Below, piece by piece: positions 1 through 6,734 of a stretch of 20,004 bases of DNA (its first letter is position 1; each line of letters begins with the position of its first letter). Position numbers and translations under genes: made by a program. The notes beneath the pieces were generated by a model. The model was not told the origin of the DNA. It made no database searches and was given only the letters and a program-made list of their open reading frames with translations. The stretch is from Circinella umbellata (taxonomy: Eukaryota; Mucoromycota; Mucoromycetes; Mucorales; Lichtheimiaceae). The DNA is taken from contig JAIWNF010000162.1 in assembly GCA_025093555.1 (NCBI GenBank), forward strand, positions 1-20,004, read 5' to 3'.

Positions 1-540
1 ATGTCAGATCCGTTGTAAATTTATATGACTAATCGCCGCACCTTAACGTTAATAGTAATAACCAGGATTCTTCGGTAGATGAAACACAATAAATTATGCC
101 ACAAGGGAAATGATTATAAAGAAGGTGAGGAAGTAAAATAAGAAACAAGTAGACTAATTGATAATTCCGTTGATAAGTTCGTTTATTCGTTAATTGATTC
201 TTTTCTTTTATTATTATTATTTTGAATGGTATTTATATAAAAACAAAAATAAAAATAATAATATTTTCAAATAAGAATATGAAACGATAATATTATTAAA
301 TAATAGTATTATGCAAAACCGCATGATCGTTATCATGCTAATATTAAGAAATAACGAAATCAAATAAATTAAAACAGAATATTGATCAATATGATCAATG
401 AGAGGCAATACAAAAATAATAAATTATAGATCATTAAAATGATCTTCCATAATATCGTAAAAGAGAACAATATTAAAAATGGGAGGAAACGTGGAAGGTA
501 ATAATAATAAATAAGATAAAACGTGGATAGGGGAGCAAAA
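1..540. other. AT-rich non-coding stretch
   Basis: I see no convincing gene here. The longest open frame (minus strand, about 217-408) is a low-complexity Ile/Leu/Phe-rich translation of A/T runs and I do not call it. There are short A/T palindromes and trinucleotide runs (ATT/AAT), for example around 260-310 and a TATTGATCAATA palindrome near 381-392. Purine-rich sequence lies near 480-545. Confidence 0.6.
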
Positions 541-680
541 GGGAATAACGGGTAAATACGTTAGGCAGAAGTATTTACCCGGCGACGACCCGGATTCCTG
601 GGTTGGAATCGTCGCTTCGCCGTCACGTTTGAAGCTGACGCGGAACTAGGAGTAAAACCCGCTTCAGACGCGACAAAAAG
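541..680. other. GC-rich, strongly foldable patch upstream of the tRNA
   Basis: This is an island of higher G+C in AT-rich surroundings. It contains a perfect 10-bp inverted repeat, GGGTAAATAC (550-559) against GTATTTACCC (571-580), with an 11-base loop. A second stem is GATTCC (593-598) against GGAATC (605-610). CGGCGA near 580-585 can pair with TCGCCG near 617-622. The stretch 601-611 (GGTTGGAATCG) resembles a Pol III B box in 9 of 11 positions, but no flanking T-arm stem forms, so it is not a normal tRNA. It could be a decayed tRNA-derived element or an unrecognised small RNA. Confidence 0.35.
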
Positions 681-686
681 AAGCAT

Positions 687-758
687 TCTTAGATAGTATA
701 GTGGTCAGTATCCCCGCCTGTCACGCGGGAGACCCGGGTTCAATTCCCGGTCTGAGAG
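687..758 (+). tRNA. tRNA-Asp (anticodon GTC)
   Basis: The sequence folds as a canonical intronless cytosolic tRNA of 72 nt. The acceptor arm pairs TCTTAGA (687-693) with TCTGAGA (751-757), with one U-G wobble and discriminator G758. The D-arm region carries AGTGGTCAGT. The anticodon stem is CCCGC/GCGGG around loop CTGTCAC, giving anticodon GTC (720-722), which reads Asp codons. The T arm is CCGGG-TTCAATT-CCCGG. Internal A box (about 694-704) and B box GGTTCAATTCC (737-747) are intact, so it should be transcribed by RNA polymerase III. CCA is not encoded, as expected for a eukaryotic nuclear gene. Confidence 0.95.
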
Positions 759-762
759 CTTA

Positions 763-768
763 TTTTTT
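763..768 (+). terminator. Pol III T-run terminator of tRNA-Asp
   Basis: A run of six T starts five bases after the discriminator base, and a second run of five T follows at 772-776. This is the usual RNA polymerase III stop signal. Confidence 0.8.
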
Positions 769-855
769 AAATTTTTGTTGTGTCGTAATTATTGATCAGT
801 TATTTTTAATGTCATAACATTTTTATGGTGGAACAATACCAAGCCAAATAAAATA

Positions 856-1310
856 TAAGTAATAAAAGATGATGTTTTTTATTTAATAAAATAATCGACT
901 ATTTATATATTTTCTAACTACTGTGGATGAATAATAATAATAATATTATGAATGATAATGATAGTAATATTAATAATATTACTGCAGATATAGTAAGAAA
1001 TAAGAAAAGAAGCTGCAAACCTGCAATAAAAAGAAGTATAATCGGTATTAAAAATAACTGATTAATAATTACAAGATGAAAGGTAGTACTAGATATTTTA
1101 GTTATGACATTAATACTGATTATGCTTTTTTACTGCGGCTCTCTTTTTATTCATTATCATCTGCAGTAACATTATTATTAATATTATTCACTATTATCAT
1201 TATCATCCACAGTATTACTATTATTATTATTATTATCATCTGTAGTAGTTTAGAAAACATATAGCTATAAGAATATTTTATTAAATAAAAAGACATCTTT
1301 TATCTACCCT
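856..1310. repeat. Large imperfect palindrome (foldback or MITE-like repeat)
   Basis: The left arm (about 856-1060) matches the reverse complement of the right arm (about 1090-1310) over roughly 200 bp at about 75% by eye, with small indels. Landmarks appear in the same order in both arms: AAAAGATG, a TTTATTTAATAAAATA block, TTTTCTAA then ACTAC, ATGATAATGATA-like tracts, TTACTGCAGAT and TAATC-GTATTA. The centre is near 1075, so the arms are almost contiguous. A weaker, partial direct copy of the outer part (AAGATG ... TATTTATATATTTTCTAAACTA) occurs at about 1513-1590. No coding capacity is apparent; the Ile-rich frame in the right arm is a translation of ATT runs. Confidence 0.6.
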
Positions 1311-1435
1311 ACATTTTATCTATTACCTTTGTGGTCTTTTCCTGTGTGGTTATACTTACCTGTGTGGTTATATTAGTCTTCGTGGTTACATTATCCGTTG
1401 TATTTATATTCTCTCTTGTAGTTCTTGTCATAATA
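1309..1435 (-). repeat. 18-bp tandem repeats with a Thr-rich 40-codon frame
   Basis: Five to six imperfect 18-bp units based on TGTGTGGTTATACTTACC run through this stretch. On the minus strand the array is an open frame of 40 codons from ATG at 1431-1429 to TAG at 1311-1309. The peptide repeats a six-residue unit of the form TT-x-x-x-[IVT] (TTDNV, TTKTNI, TTQVSI). Because the unit is a multiple of three, an open frame is expected by chance, and I see no further sign of a gene. It abuts the right arm of the palindrome. Confidence 0.45.
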
Positions 1436-1439
1436 TATT

Positions 1440-1753
1440 TTGGCAGATAACACCGTAGCCAATTAGAAATAGAATAGAACAAAAGATAATTAAAGAATAA
1501 ATTATAAGTTGAAAGATGCCCTTTTATTATGAGAGATGTGAAGGGGTATTTATATATTTTCTAAACTATTAATAAAATATAATAAACTACTAATGATAAT
1601 ATATGTGTTCATGACTGAGGGTTGACTATGTGTTCGAATGATTGTTATGATGATGTGACAGTGATAAGGATTAACTATGTGGCAATATAAAAATAAAATA
1701 CATTTACAAAAGAAGTATCACAAATGGATAAAAAAGGAAAAGTAGAGTCACTA
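1440..1753. other. AT-rich stretch between palindrome and LINE remnant
   Basis: No gene is recognised. It includes the partial copy of the palindrome arm (about 1513-1590) and two similar short motifs, GGTTGACTATGTG (about 1621-1633) and GATTAACTATGTGG. The LINE on the minus strand may extend into its right edge, but I cannot follow its reading frame below about 1750. Confidence 0.4.
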
Positions 1754-2169
1754 CTATTTATGGCTATAACAATACCCCATCACCAGATTGTTATACATCC
1801 TCGAACAACATAGTAAGATGACCAGAATTTCATAGTTCTTGATGTTCCATAGCATGAGCAGCAGTAGGATCGAACCATAGAGCAGCACCAATAGATGAAC
1901 TAATGTGAATAGGACGTAAACAGTTGGTATAAACCCAGGAGCTGTAAACTTGTCCATTGAGAAAGACCACCTTGGCCAGGAGGTTGAGATTCGTTTTTTG
2001 TTACATAATTGTGATATTGAAGCCAGTCAGTATAAAACCGCCCACAGAGTAGATATGTTTCTATAAGAAGAATAATGTCTATGTTAGAAGTACAAAAAGT
2101 AATAATTTCATCTAGTGATTTTTCAACACTAGTTGCATTAAATAGACCAATTTTGAGTCTATTTATCAT
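1754..2169 (-). pseudogene. LINE ORF2 start: endonuclease-domain fragment
   Basis: The ORF begins with ATG at 2169-2167 and opens with LKIGLFNATSVEKSLDEI, then a stretch with IDIILLIETYLL. This is the layout of an APE-type LINE endonuclease N-terminus: a beta strand with the Asn motif, then the Glu-Thr (ET) metal-binding strand. The frame is shifted near 1957-1975, after GQGGLS, and similarity fades towards 1754 with stops in all frames. The ATG overlaps the TGA of ORF1 as ATGA (2169-2166), an arrangement compatible with termination-reinitiation. No RT motifs follow. It is a fragment about one eighth the length of a full ORF2. Confidence 0.6.
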
Positions 2170-2582
2170 TGATTATCTTCTTCCATCAATTTCGATCCAT
2201 TGTTCATGTTTACAGATTTTTCTGAAAACAACTGGTGAGCATCATTAGATGAGACTAAGAATTGACGACTACAGTGTTGAGGCTTAGATTTTTTTTCTTG
2301 AAATTTATTCCAGTATTCTTATTCTATATGTAATGGATTTCAGTTAGAAGTGATGCAAAATAACAAAGGACTGTGACACCTACATGTTTTTTGGGCATAT
2401 ATAAGCATATAGCGAGCATGCATTCTTGATGAAGTTTTTTAGTTTCTGTTGCACGTTTGTTTTTGTTCAGTTTTTTTAAGACTTCTGGGTCACCAATTGT
2501 GGAAGATGCAGTGGGGTTAAAATTATCCAGATGTATCCTAAGATAATTGACAGAACAATTCTTAAACTCAGCTACTTTAATT
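2166..2582 (-). pseudogene. LINE ORF1, C-terminal part
   Basis: From about 2579 to 2323 one minus-strand frame is open and reads VAEFKNCSVNYLRIHLD, then FNPTASSTIGDPEVL and a Lys/His-rich helical stretch ending in LLTEIHYI. The FNP...DP motif and the following charged helix resemble the region after the RNA-binding domain in ORF1 of Mucoromycota LINEs; this recognition is from memory of the family. A TAG and a frameshift near 2325 follow. The frame then resumes as EYWNKFQEKKS and ends NGSKLMEEDNQ with TGA at 2168-2166, overlapping the next start codon. The upstream end is cut by the Merlin element. Confidence 0.55.
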
Positions 2583-2640
2583 CAAAAAAAGAAAAATTGA
2601 ATTTTTTTAATATAATAAAAGGAAATATATAAATATATAA

Positions 2641-3465
2641 ATGTTTACTGAACCATATATTAATTTGAAAGAAATTTTTAATAGTGAAGAAAAAGCATTG
2701 TTATATTTAATTGATAATAAATATATAAATAAATATGATAAATGCTTATATTGTGGGTCTAAAACTCAATTATATTTAAATATAAAAGTATATAGATGTA
2801 AAAATTATAAATGTCATAAAGCTTTTTCCCCATTAAGAAGTACTATATTTTCAAAAATGAAATTACCATTAAATATTCAGCTACATATTTTAAATTACTT
2901 TTTATTAAAGATGCCATGTAGTAGTATTGCTGCAACATTACAAATTAATAGAAATACAGTAACAAATTATAATAAATTTTTTAGAAAATATTTAAAAGAT
3001 AAAGTTTATTTTAATAGAAATAGAAAAATTGGAGGTAGAAATAAAATAGTTGAAATCGATGAGACAAAAATTGCAAAAAGAAAAAATAATAAAGGAAAGA
3101 GAGTTGAAGGTGCATGGATTATTGGAGGTATTGAAAGAAGTATATTAAAGAATAAAATAAAGAATGAGAATAAAAAATTATTTTTAGTACCAATTAAAAA
3201 GAGAAATATTGATGGTATTGATAAAATTATTGAAAAATATGTTAAGAAAGGTACTACTATTTATACTGATAGCTGGAAAGGATATAATAATTTAAGGAAT
3301 ATAGGATATAAACATAAAACTGTAAATCATAAAAAGTATTTTAAAGATCCAATTACAAAAGTACATACTAATACAATAGAAGGTACTTGGAATGGATTAA
3401 AGCAAAGTATTATTCCTAGAAATAGAAATAAAAAAGATATTATATTACATTTAAAAGAATTTTAA
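2641..3465 (+). CDS. ISXO2-like (Merlin/IS1595 family) DDE transposase
   Basis: The predicted protein of 274 residues would cut and paste its element by recognising the ends and catalysing strand transfer. A zinc ribbon lies at the N-terminus (C35, C38, C53, C58), followed by a helix-turn-helix-like stretch (about 75-115, SSIAATLQINRNTVTNY). The catalytic core has D140 in VEIDETKI, the GAWIIGGIER strand (157-166), D210 in IYTDSWKGY and E247 in VHTNTIEGTWNGLK. D210 and E247 are 36 residues apart, with the H-x-N signature of the ISXO2 family just before. The start is the first ATG, after a TATAAA-like tract. The end looks slightly short: after HLKEF the frame hits TAATAG, while a +1 shift would add NREEKFENIIYGNNF. 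Codon use is extremely A/T-biased compared with the surrounding LINE. Confidence 0.85.
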   Translation: MFTEPYINLKEIFNSEEKALLYLIDNKYINKYDKCLYCGSKTQLYLNIKVYRCKNYKCHKAFSPLRSTIFSKMKLPLNIQLHILNYFLLKMPCSSIAATLQINRNTVTNYNKFFRKYLKDKVYFNRNRKIGGRNKIVEIDETKIAKRKNNKGKRVEGAWIIGGIERSILKNKIKNENKKLFLVPIKKRNIDGIDKIIEKYVKKGTTIYTDSWKGYNNLRNIGYKHKTVNHKKYFKDPITKVHTNTIEGTWNGLKQSIIPRNRNKKDIILHLKEF

Positions 3466-3494
3466 TAGAGAAGAAAAATTCGAGAATATAATAT

Positions 3495-3842
3495 ATGGAA
3501 ACAATTTTTAAAAGATTAAAAAAATTGAATCTATTTATATATAATAAAATAATTATTAAGAATAATATTATCATGGCAGATAATCCATTTTTAAACAAAA
3601 AGTTTATTAAAGATATAAAAAGATCTTTTGTTCTTTCAAAGTTATTTAATAATAATAAATATCAATATCAAATAACAGATGTAAATTTTAAATATAGAAA
3701 AAATAATTTAATACAAATTATCATAAAATCATCAAATGGTAATAAATATGAATATACATATATATCATCAAATGAATGTATTAAAGAGATTGAAAATAGT
3801 AATATAAAAAATAAATTAAAAAATAATATGGATATTGAGTAA
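3495..3842 (+). CDS. Unknown second ORF of the Merlin element
   Basis: This open frame of 115 residues lies 29 bp downstream of the transposase on the same strand and has the same very A/T-rich codon use. A second possible start is the ATG at 3573 (MADNPFLNKKF), giving about 89 residues. The protein is rich in Lys, Asn, Ile and Tyr. It looks like a small soluble alpha/beta protein: a basic helix (FIKDIKRSFVLSKLF), then alternating beta-like stretches (YQYQITDVNFKY, LIQIIIKSS, KYEYTYISS) and a C-terminal helix. I do not recognise a family. It might be an accessory DNA-binding or regulatory protein, or a chance frame in AT-rich DNA; the regular strand pattern and length favour a real protein. 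Confidence 0.45.
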   Translation: METIFKRLKKLNLFIYNKIIIKNNIIMADNPFLNKKFIKDIKRSFVLSKLFNNNKYQYQITDVNFKYRKNNLIQIIIKSSNGNKYEYTYISSNECIKEIENSNIKNKLKNNMDIE

Positions 3843-3905
3843 AAAGTTTTATAAATTTGATAACTTAAAAATAAATAAAAAACAAATTTAAGAATTACTA
3901 TATTT

Positions 3906-4045
3906 GGCATATGTCAACTGTTTTAGCTTGTGATAATAGGGCACGTAATTCCTTCTCATATGAAGCATGTATCAAGAGACCGACAACACTATGAGCTGGG
4001 AAATGAATATCGATGATACACTCATGTGCAATGTTTAGTAACCGT
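3906..4045 (-). pseudogene. LINE ORF1, middle part
   Basis: The minus strand reads LLNIAHECIIDIHFPAHS, then VVGLLIHASYEKELRALL and QAKTVDICQ, without a stop. The I-x-DIHFP...LLIH...YEKEL pattern resembles the conserved core of ORF1 in L1-like LINEs of Mucoromycota (a DIHYP...LIHNDY-type motif, from memory). It continues directly the N-terminal part that breaks off at 5164 and runs towards the C-terminal part at 2580. Both edges are sharp: one at the 4046-5163 insertion, the other at the Merlin element. Confidence 0.6.
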
Positions 4046-4054
4046 TATAGTCAG

Positions 4055-4131
4055 TGTGGGTGTTTTTATATTAAATTTTATAAGTAGATATATTTATTCA
4101 GCTACAACAGATGTCTATGTATTTTTATAGT
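4055..4131 (+). repeat. 77-bp dispersed repeat, copy 1
   Basis: This copy starts TGTGGGTGTTTTTATATT and ends ATTTTTATAGT. The last 74 bases of the window (19931-20004) are the same sequence in the same orientation. They differ by three substitutions and three single-T length changes in T runs. Both copies begin at the same TGTGG, which suggests a real element end nearby; the second copy runs off the window. Confidence 0.8.
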
Positions 4132-4527
4132 GAGCACCAGTAATATTATCATATATTACAGCGTAATTGTTTATTAAGATAACTCAAGTTCTTTTGAGAT
4201 AATATGTGTTAAGCGATAATGATTTTAGTATAATCAAATCTAGTATAGAGATATTATGTCTGTATGTATTGAGTCTTTATAATGTGAATTCAGCTGCTAT
4301 TAAATTCAAATACTACTTTAAATATGTAGTCAACAAATAAATATATAAAATAAATAAAATAAGGATTTTAAGATAATCTCTTAGTTAAGACAAAATAAAT
4401 AAAACAACCCAATATATGGTGTTGAGTGATCAATAGAAAATAAACTTAAAATAAAGTTGATATAGCTTCAAATTGATAATTTTATTTGGTTTAGAAAGTT
4501 GGGGTTTATATATCTTTTACAATTGTT

Positions 4528-4593
4528 CTGCAGTAACTTTCTAATGTTACGCAGTTAAATCTGCAGCAACTGTTTAATGTCGCACAGTTATTA
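4528..4593 (+). repeat. 33-bp imperfect tandem duplication
   Basis: Two adjacent 33-bp units begin CTGCAGTAACTTTCTAATG and CTGCAGCAACTGTTTAATG and share the rest of the unit with a few changes (ACGCAGTTA against GCACAGTTA). It lies inside the 4046-5163 insertion. Confidence 0.6.
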
Positions 4594-4726
4594 CATGTTG
4601 ATTGTTTAATTAATTAATTGGGGGGATATTTATATTAAGTTGTTGTACAATAGATTGATTCGTGTAAAAGGTAATAGAAATGAGAATATTCTTATATGAA
4701 TAATTATTCTGAATGAACTACCTTCA

Positions 4727-5092
4727 ACATCAAAAAGAATTAAGTCACATCCAATGTCCGGTTTCCAATAAAAATTGGCAAGAACTATTTTTTGGGGGAG
4801 ACCAAAATAATATATTTCTTTTACAAGATTGTTTTTTTACAAGTGAACAATTCGCGTCAGTGGAAATCATCACTATCAAACACAGCATAATAATTTTCTT
4901 TTGCACCTAAGTAGATATGACACGATAATTCCTTAAGTAAACACAACACACCAAAAACAATAGAACTAAGAATATAATAGTAAGACTTAATAAGGGTTTA
5001 TTTCTGTTTTTCTGTCCAAAAAACAAATAAAAATTGTGACAGGGAAAATTTCATTAGATGGACGTTAAATGTGACTCAATTCTTTTTGATGT
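4727..5092. repeat. Inverted repeat with 24-bp arms (23 of 24 identical)
   Basis: The arm at 4727-4750 (core AAAAAGAATTAAGTCACAT) is matched by its reverse complement at 5069-5092 with one mismatch. Weaker similarity extends outward, about 65 bp in total per arm (left 4690-4757, right about 5062-5125). The pair encloses about 320 bp and may mark a small foldback element inside the larger insertion. Confidence 0.6.
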
Positions 5093-5163
5093 TTAAGGAT
5101 TACGATTCTGAATATTCATGTATAAAAATAAAAAATAAGAAAAGTTGTTTATGTAAGGGTTAC

Positions 5164-5770
5164 ACCGTGGTGCTTTATGAACTTCACTGTGGAGTGTTCT
5201 GTTTAGGGATGGTATATACACAATGGTATATCCTTTGACATCAGAAGCTTATTGAAAGATGCGATGTGCCCATTTGAGGAGCTTTTCAGAAGGGGGCTGT
5301 ATATTGGCTTTCTTTTTTGGTACTACATTTTTACTGGTCATATTGGCATATGATGGTGTAGCTTTCAGTTGGTGTTTTTGGTGCTTTGACAGCGGCTGTT
5401 TTTGTTGTTGATCTTTCTTTGTAAGTTGCTTATGTTGTCAGAGTTGGTCTTGGAGTTGGTTATTTTTCTTCTTTTCTTCCAGCTCAAGTTTACATTGTTC
5501 CCATTCTTCATACGAGGGTGCATGTCTTGATTCAACTGTACCAGTCATGAGTAGGTTGGTGTTGGGATTGTCTGAAGGTTTAGTAATTGGTGTTATATCA
5601 GAAGAGATTGCCAATTGAAGTTTGGTGATCTGTGATCTAGCTTCTGTAAGTTCGGTGTGAAGTTTTTCGCTTTCTTCAATTAGCTTTTGCATGTACTGTA
5701 ATTCTCTAGCTTGCACTTTTTGTTCTTGTTCAAGCATATTCATGCGGTCAAGAATAGATGATGGAACCAT
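5164..5770 (-). pseudogene. LINE ORF1, N-terminal part with coiled coil
   Basis: The frame starts at ATG 5770-5768 (MVPSSILDRMNML). A coiled coil follows over about residues 5-58, with heptad-like LEQEQKVQARELQYMQKLIEE and KLHTELTEARSQITKLQ, as expected for the trimerising region of an L1-type ORF1. Next come a Ser/Thr/Pro-rich linker and EEWEQCKLELEEKKKNNQ, then an in-frame TGA at 5440-5438. The same frame resumes with a Gln/Lys-rich linker, KLLKWAHRIFQ, a TAA at 5251-5249, then GYTIVYIPSLNRTLHSEVHKAPR up to the insertion edge. The protein would bind LINE RNA; two stops disable this copy. Family recognition is moderate. Confidence 0.6.
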
Positions 5771-6402
5771 CGCCTAGTGTTGGGTAGAATTCCTTGTCTC
5801 TGTATCAGGGGTGGATACAAAGGAGCTAATAAGTCCCTAATCATTTTGACTAAGAGAGTCAGTCGGGCTACTAGTATCTATTTCCTGTTGTTGATGGTTT
5901 TGTTGCTGTTGCTGTGAGTTTAGTACTGCAGACCTGGTTGTACAATCTGATAGTTCACTCGAAAGAGGAATTTTTGAGTTTGAACTGTGTGTCTGGATGA
6001 TTGTGATATGACGTTTATGAATAACTCATGGAGTTTTACAGATTGGTGTACTCTTTGTGTTTCTTTGTGTAAGCACGTTATTATTGACTTTTTTCGTTTA
6101 GTTTTGATGACAATGTGGCAATAGTTTGAATAAGAAAAAAATAAAAAAAAGGGAAACTAGAAAAAATATAAAAGGGGGTGTGGTTTGCCATGCATGATAC
6201 TCGACAACGTCTCACATTAATAATAAGCTGAGCTTATTCTTTTTTTATTTCCTGCTTCTATTTTCTTACATCAACATACATATTCCATCCCTTGGTTGTG
6301 AATAGCTATTCTGGAATTGGACGTTTTTTGGAAAAACTTGGAGCTTTTGTGGAATATATATTCCCTAAGTGGCACAATAAAATTTTTATATGCAGCCAAC
6401 AA
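5771..6402. other. Probable LINE leader and AT-rich spacer
   Basis: There is no convincing coding frame. The part next to 5770 is the likely 5' leader of the minus-strand LINE. A perfect 7-bp hairpin (AATAAGC-TGA-GCTTATT, 6222-6238) is followed by a T run at 6240-6247. Gln-codon-like (CAACAG/CTGTTG) tracts occur near 5885-5915. Confidence 0.4.
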
Positions 6403-6734
6403 CTATAATAAAGAAAACAAGGGTAATTTTTTAACTAAATTCCATTTATCATCAAAAAAAGCGAAATACATACTTAAAGTATTGTATGTAGCTCTATTTT
6501 GAAGCGAAAATATATAGTAATCACTATGGGACATTTCCGGGATCTGCGGAAACTGCGCAATCTCCGGAACTTGTGATTTGAAAGTCAGTAGGGTAATTCT
6601 CTTTTTGGCAAACAGTGTAACAAAAATAATCCAATCAAAACTTGAGAAATTAATCATATAAATCATAAATGTTATTGTAAATATTTTATTGTTAAAATCA
6701 TATTGTTCATATTGTTCATATTATATATCATATA
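6403..6734. other. Intergenic region, probable 3' UTR of the spliced gene
   Basis: Downstream of the stop at 6735 on the minus strand the sequence is AT-rich (ATAT repeats at about 6700-6735), as a 3' UTR might be. An 87-codon minus-strand frame (6403-6666) crosses the hairpin at 6519-6578; it shows no family features and I do not call it as a gene. Confidence 0.35.
6519..6578. repeat. 60-bp hairpin-forming inverted repeat
   Basis: Outer arms AATCAC (6519-6524) and GTGATT (6573-6578) enclose a second stem, TTCCGG (6535-6540) against CCGGAA (6564-6569). Inside that, GAT-TGCG pairs with CGCA-ATC. The inner part is about half G+C in AT-rich surroundings. It could be the core of a small foldback element or an RNA hairpin. 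Confidence 0.5.

Larger units (their letters stand above)
2583..3896 (+). mobile_element. Merlin/IS1595-type DNA transposon inserted in the LINE
   Basis: This block separates two pieces of LINE ORF1 and carries an ISXO2-like transposase on the opposite strand to the LINE. It is far poorer in G+C than its neighbours. The 9-mers at the edges, ACTTTAATT (2574-2582) and ACTATATTT (3897-3905), match in 7 of 9 positions and could be a decayed target duplication of the length known for Merlin (8-9 bp). I could not identify convincing terminal inverted repeats, so the ends may be wrong by tens of bases. Confidence 0.6.
4046..5163. mobile_element. About 1.1-kb insertion of unknown class inside LINE ORF1
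   Basis: ACCGT occurs at 4041-4045 and again at 5164-5168. Removing the sequence between them, with one copy, brings the two ORF1 pieces together in one frame (A-P-R then L-L-N). This supports a 5-bp target duplication, a size typical of LTR elements and some DNA transposons. The insertion has no clear terminal inverted repeat and no recognisable protein; a 65-codon frame at 4713-4910 has no family features. It contains a 77-bp repeat shared with the window end (4055-4131), a 33-bp tandem duplication (4528-4593) and an internal inverted repeat (4727-5092). A solo LTR or a composite of smaller insertions is possible. Confidence 0.55.
1754..5770 (-). mobile_element. Decayed L1-like LINE split by two later insertions
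   Basis: Read on the minus strand, protein similarity runs in a consistent order: ORF1 N-terminus (5770-5164), ORF1 middle (4045-3906), ORF1 C-terminal part (about 2580-2166), then an APE-type endonuclease start (2169-1754). The breaks fall where two unrelated sequences sit, at 4046-5163 and about 2583-3896. I see no reverse transcriptase domain, so the 3' part is missing or decayed beyond recognition. The stops and frameshifts in every piece show it has long been inactive. The order of pieces and the direct repeat at one break are seen in the sequence; the single-element history is inferred. Confidence 0.7.

Noticed and set aside
1076..1264. Small membrane protein of about 62 residues
   Set aside because: The Ile-rich frame is a translation of ATT repeats in the right arm of the palindrome.
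2641..3465. Bacterial insertion sequence or contamination
   Set aside because: ISXO2-like transposases are common in bacteria, but this one lies inside a eukaryotic LINE, with no ribosome binding site or bacterial neighbours. A Merlin-type eukaryotic element fits better.
4418..4593. Solo LTR beginning TGTTGAGTGATC
   Set aside because: The start looks LTR-like, but I find no matching CA end with a target duplication and no second copy in the window.
6222..6247. Rho-independent terminator
   Set aside because: A 7-bp hairpin followed by seven T looks like one, but the setting is eukaryotic and no transcript upstream needs it.
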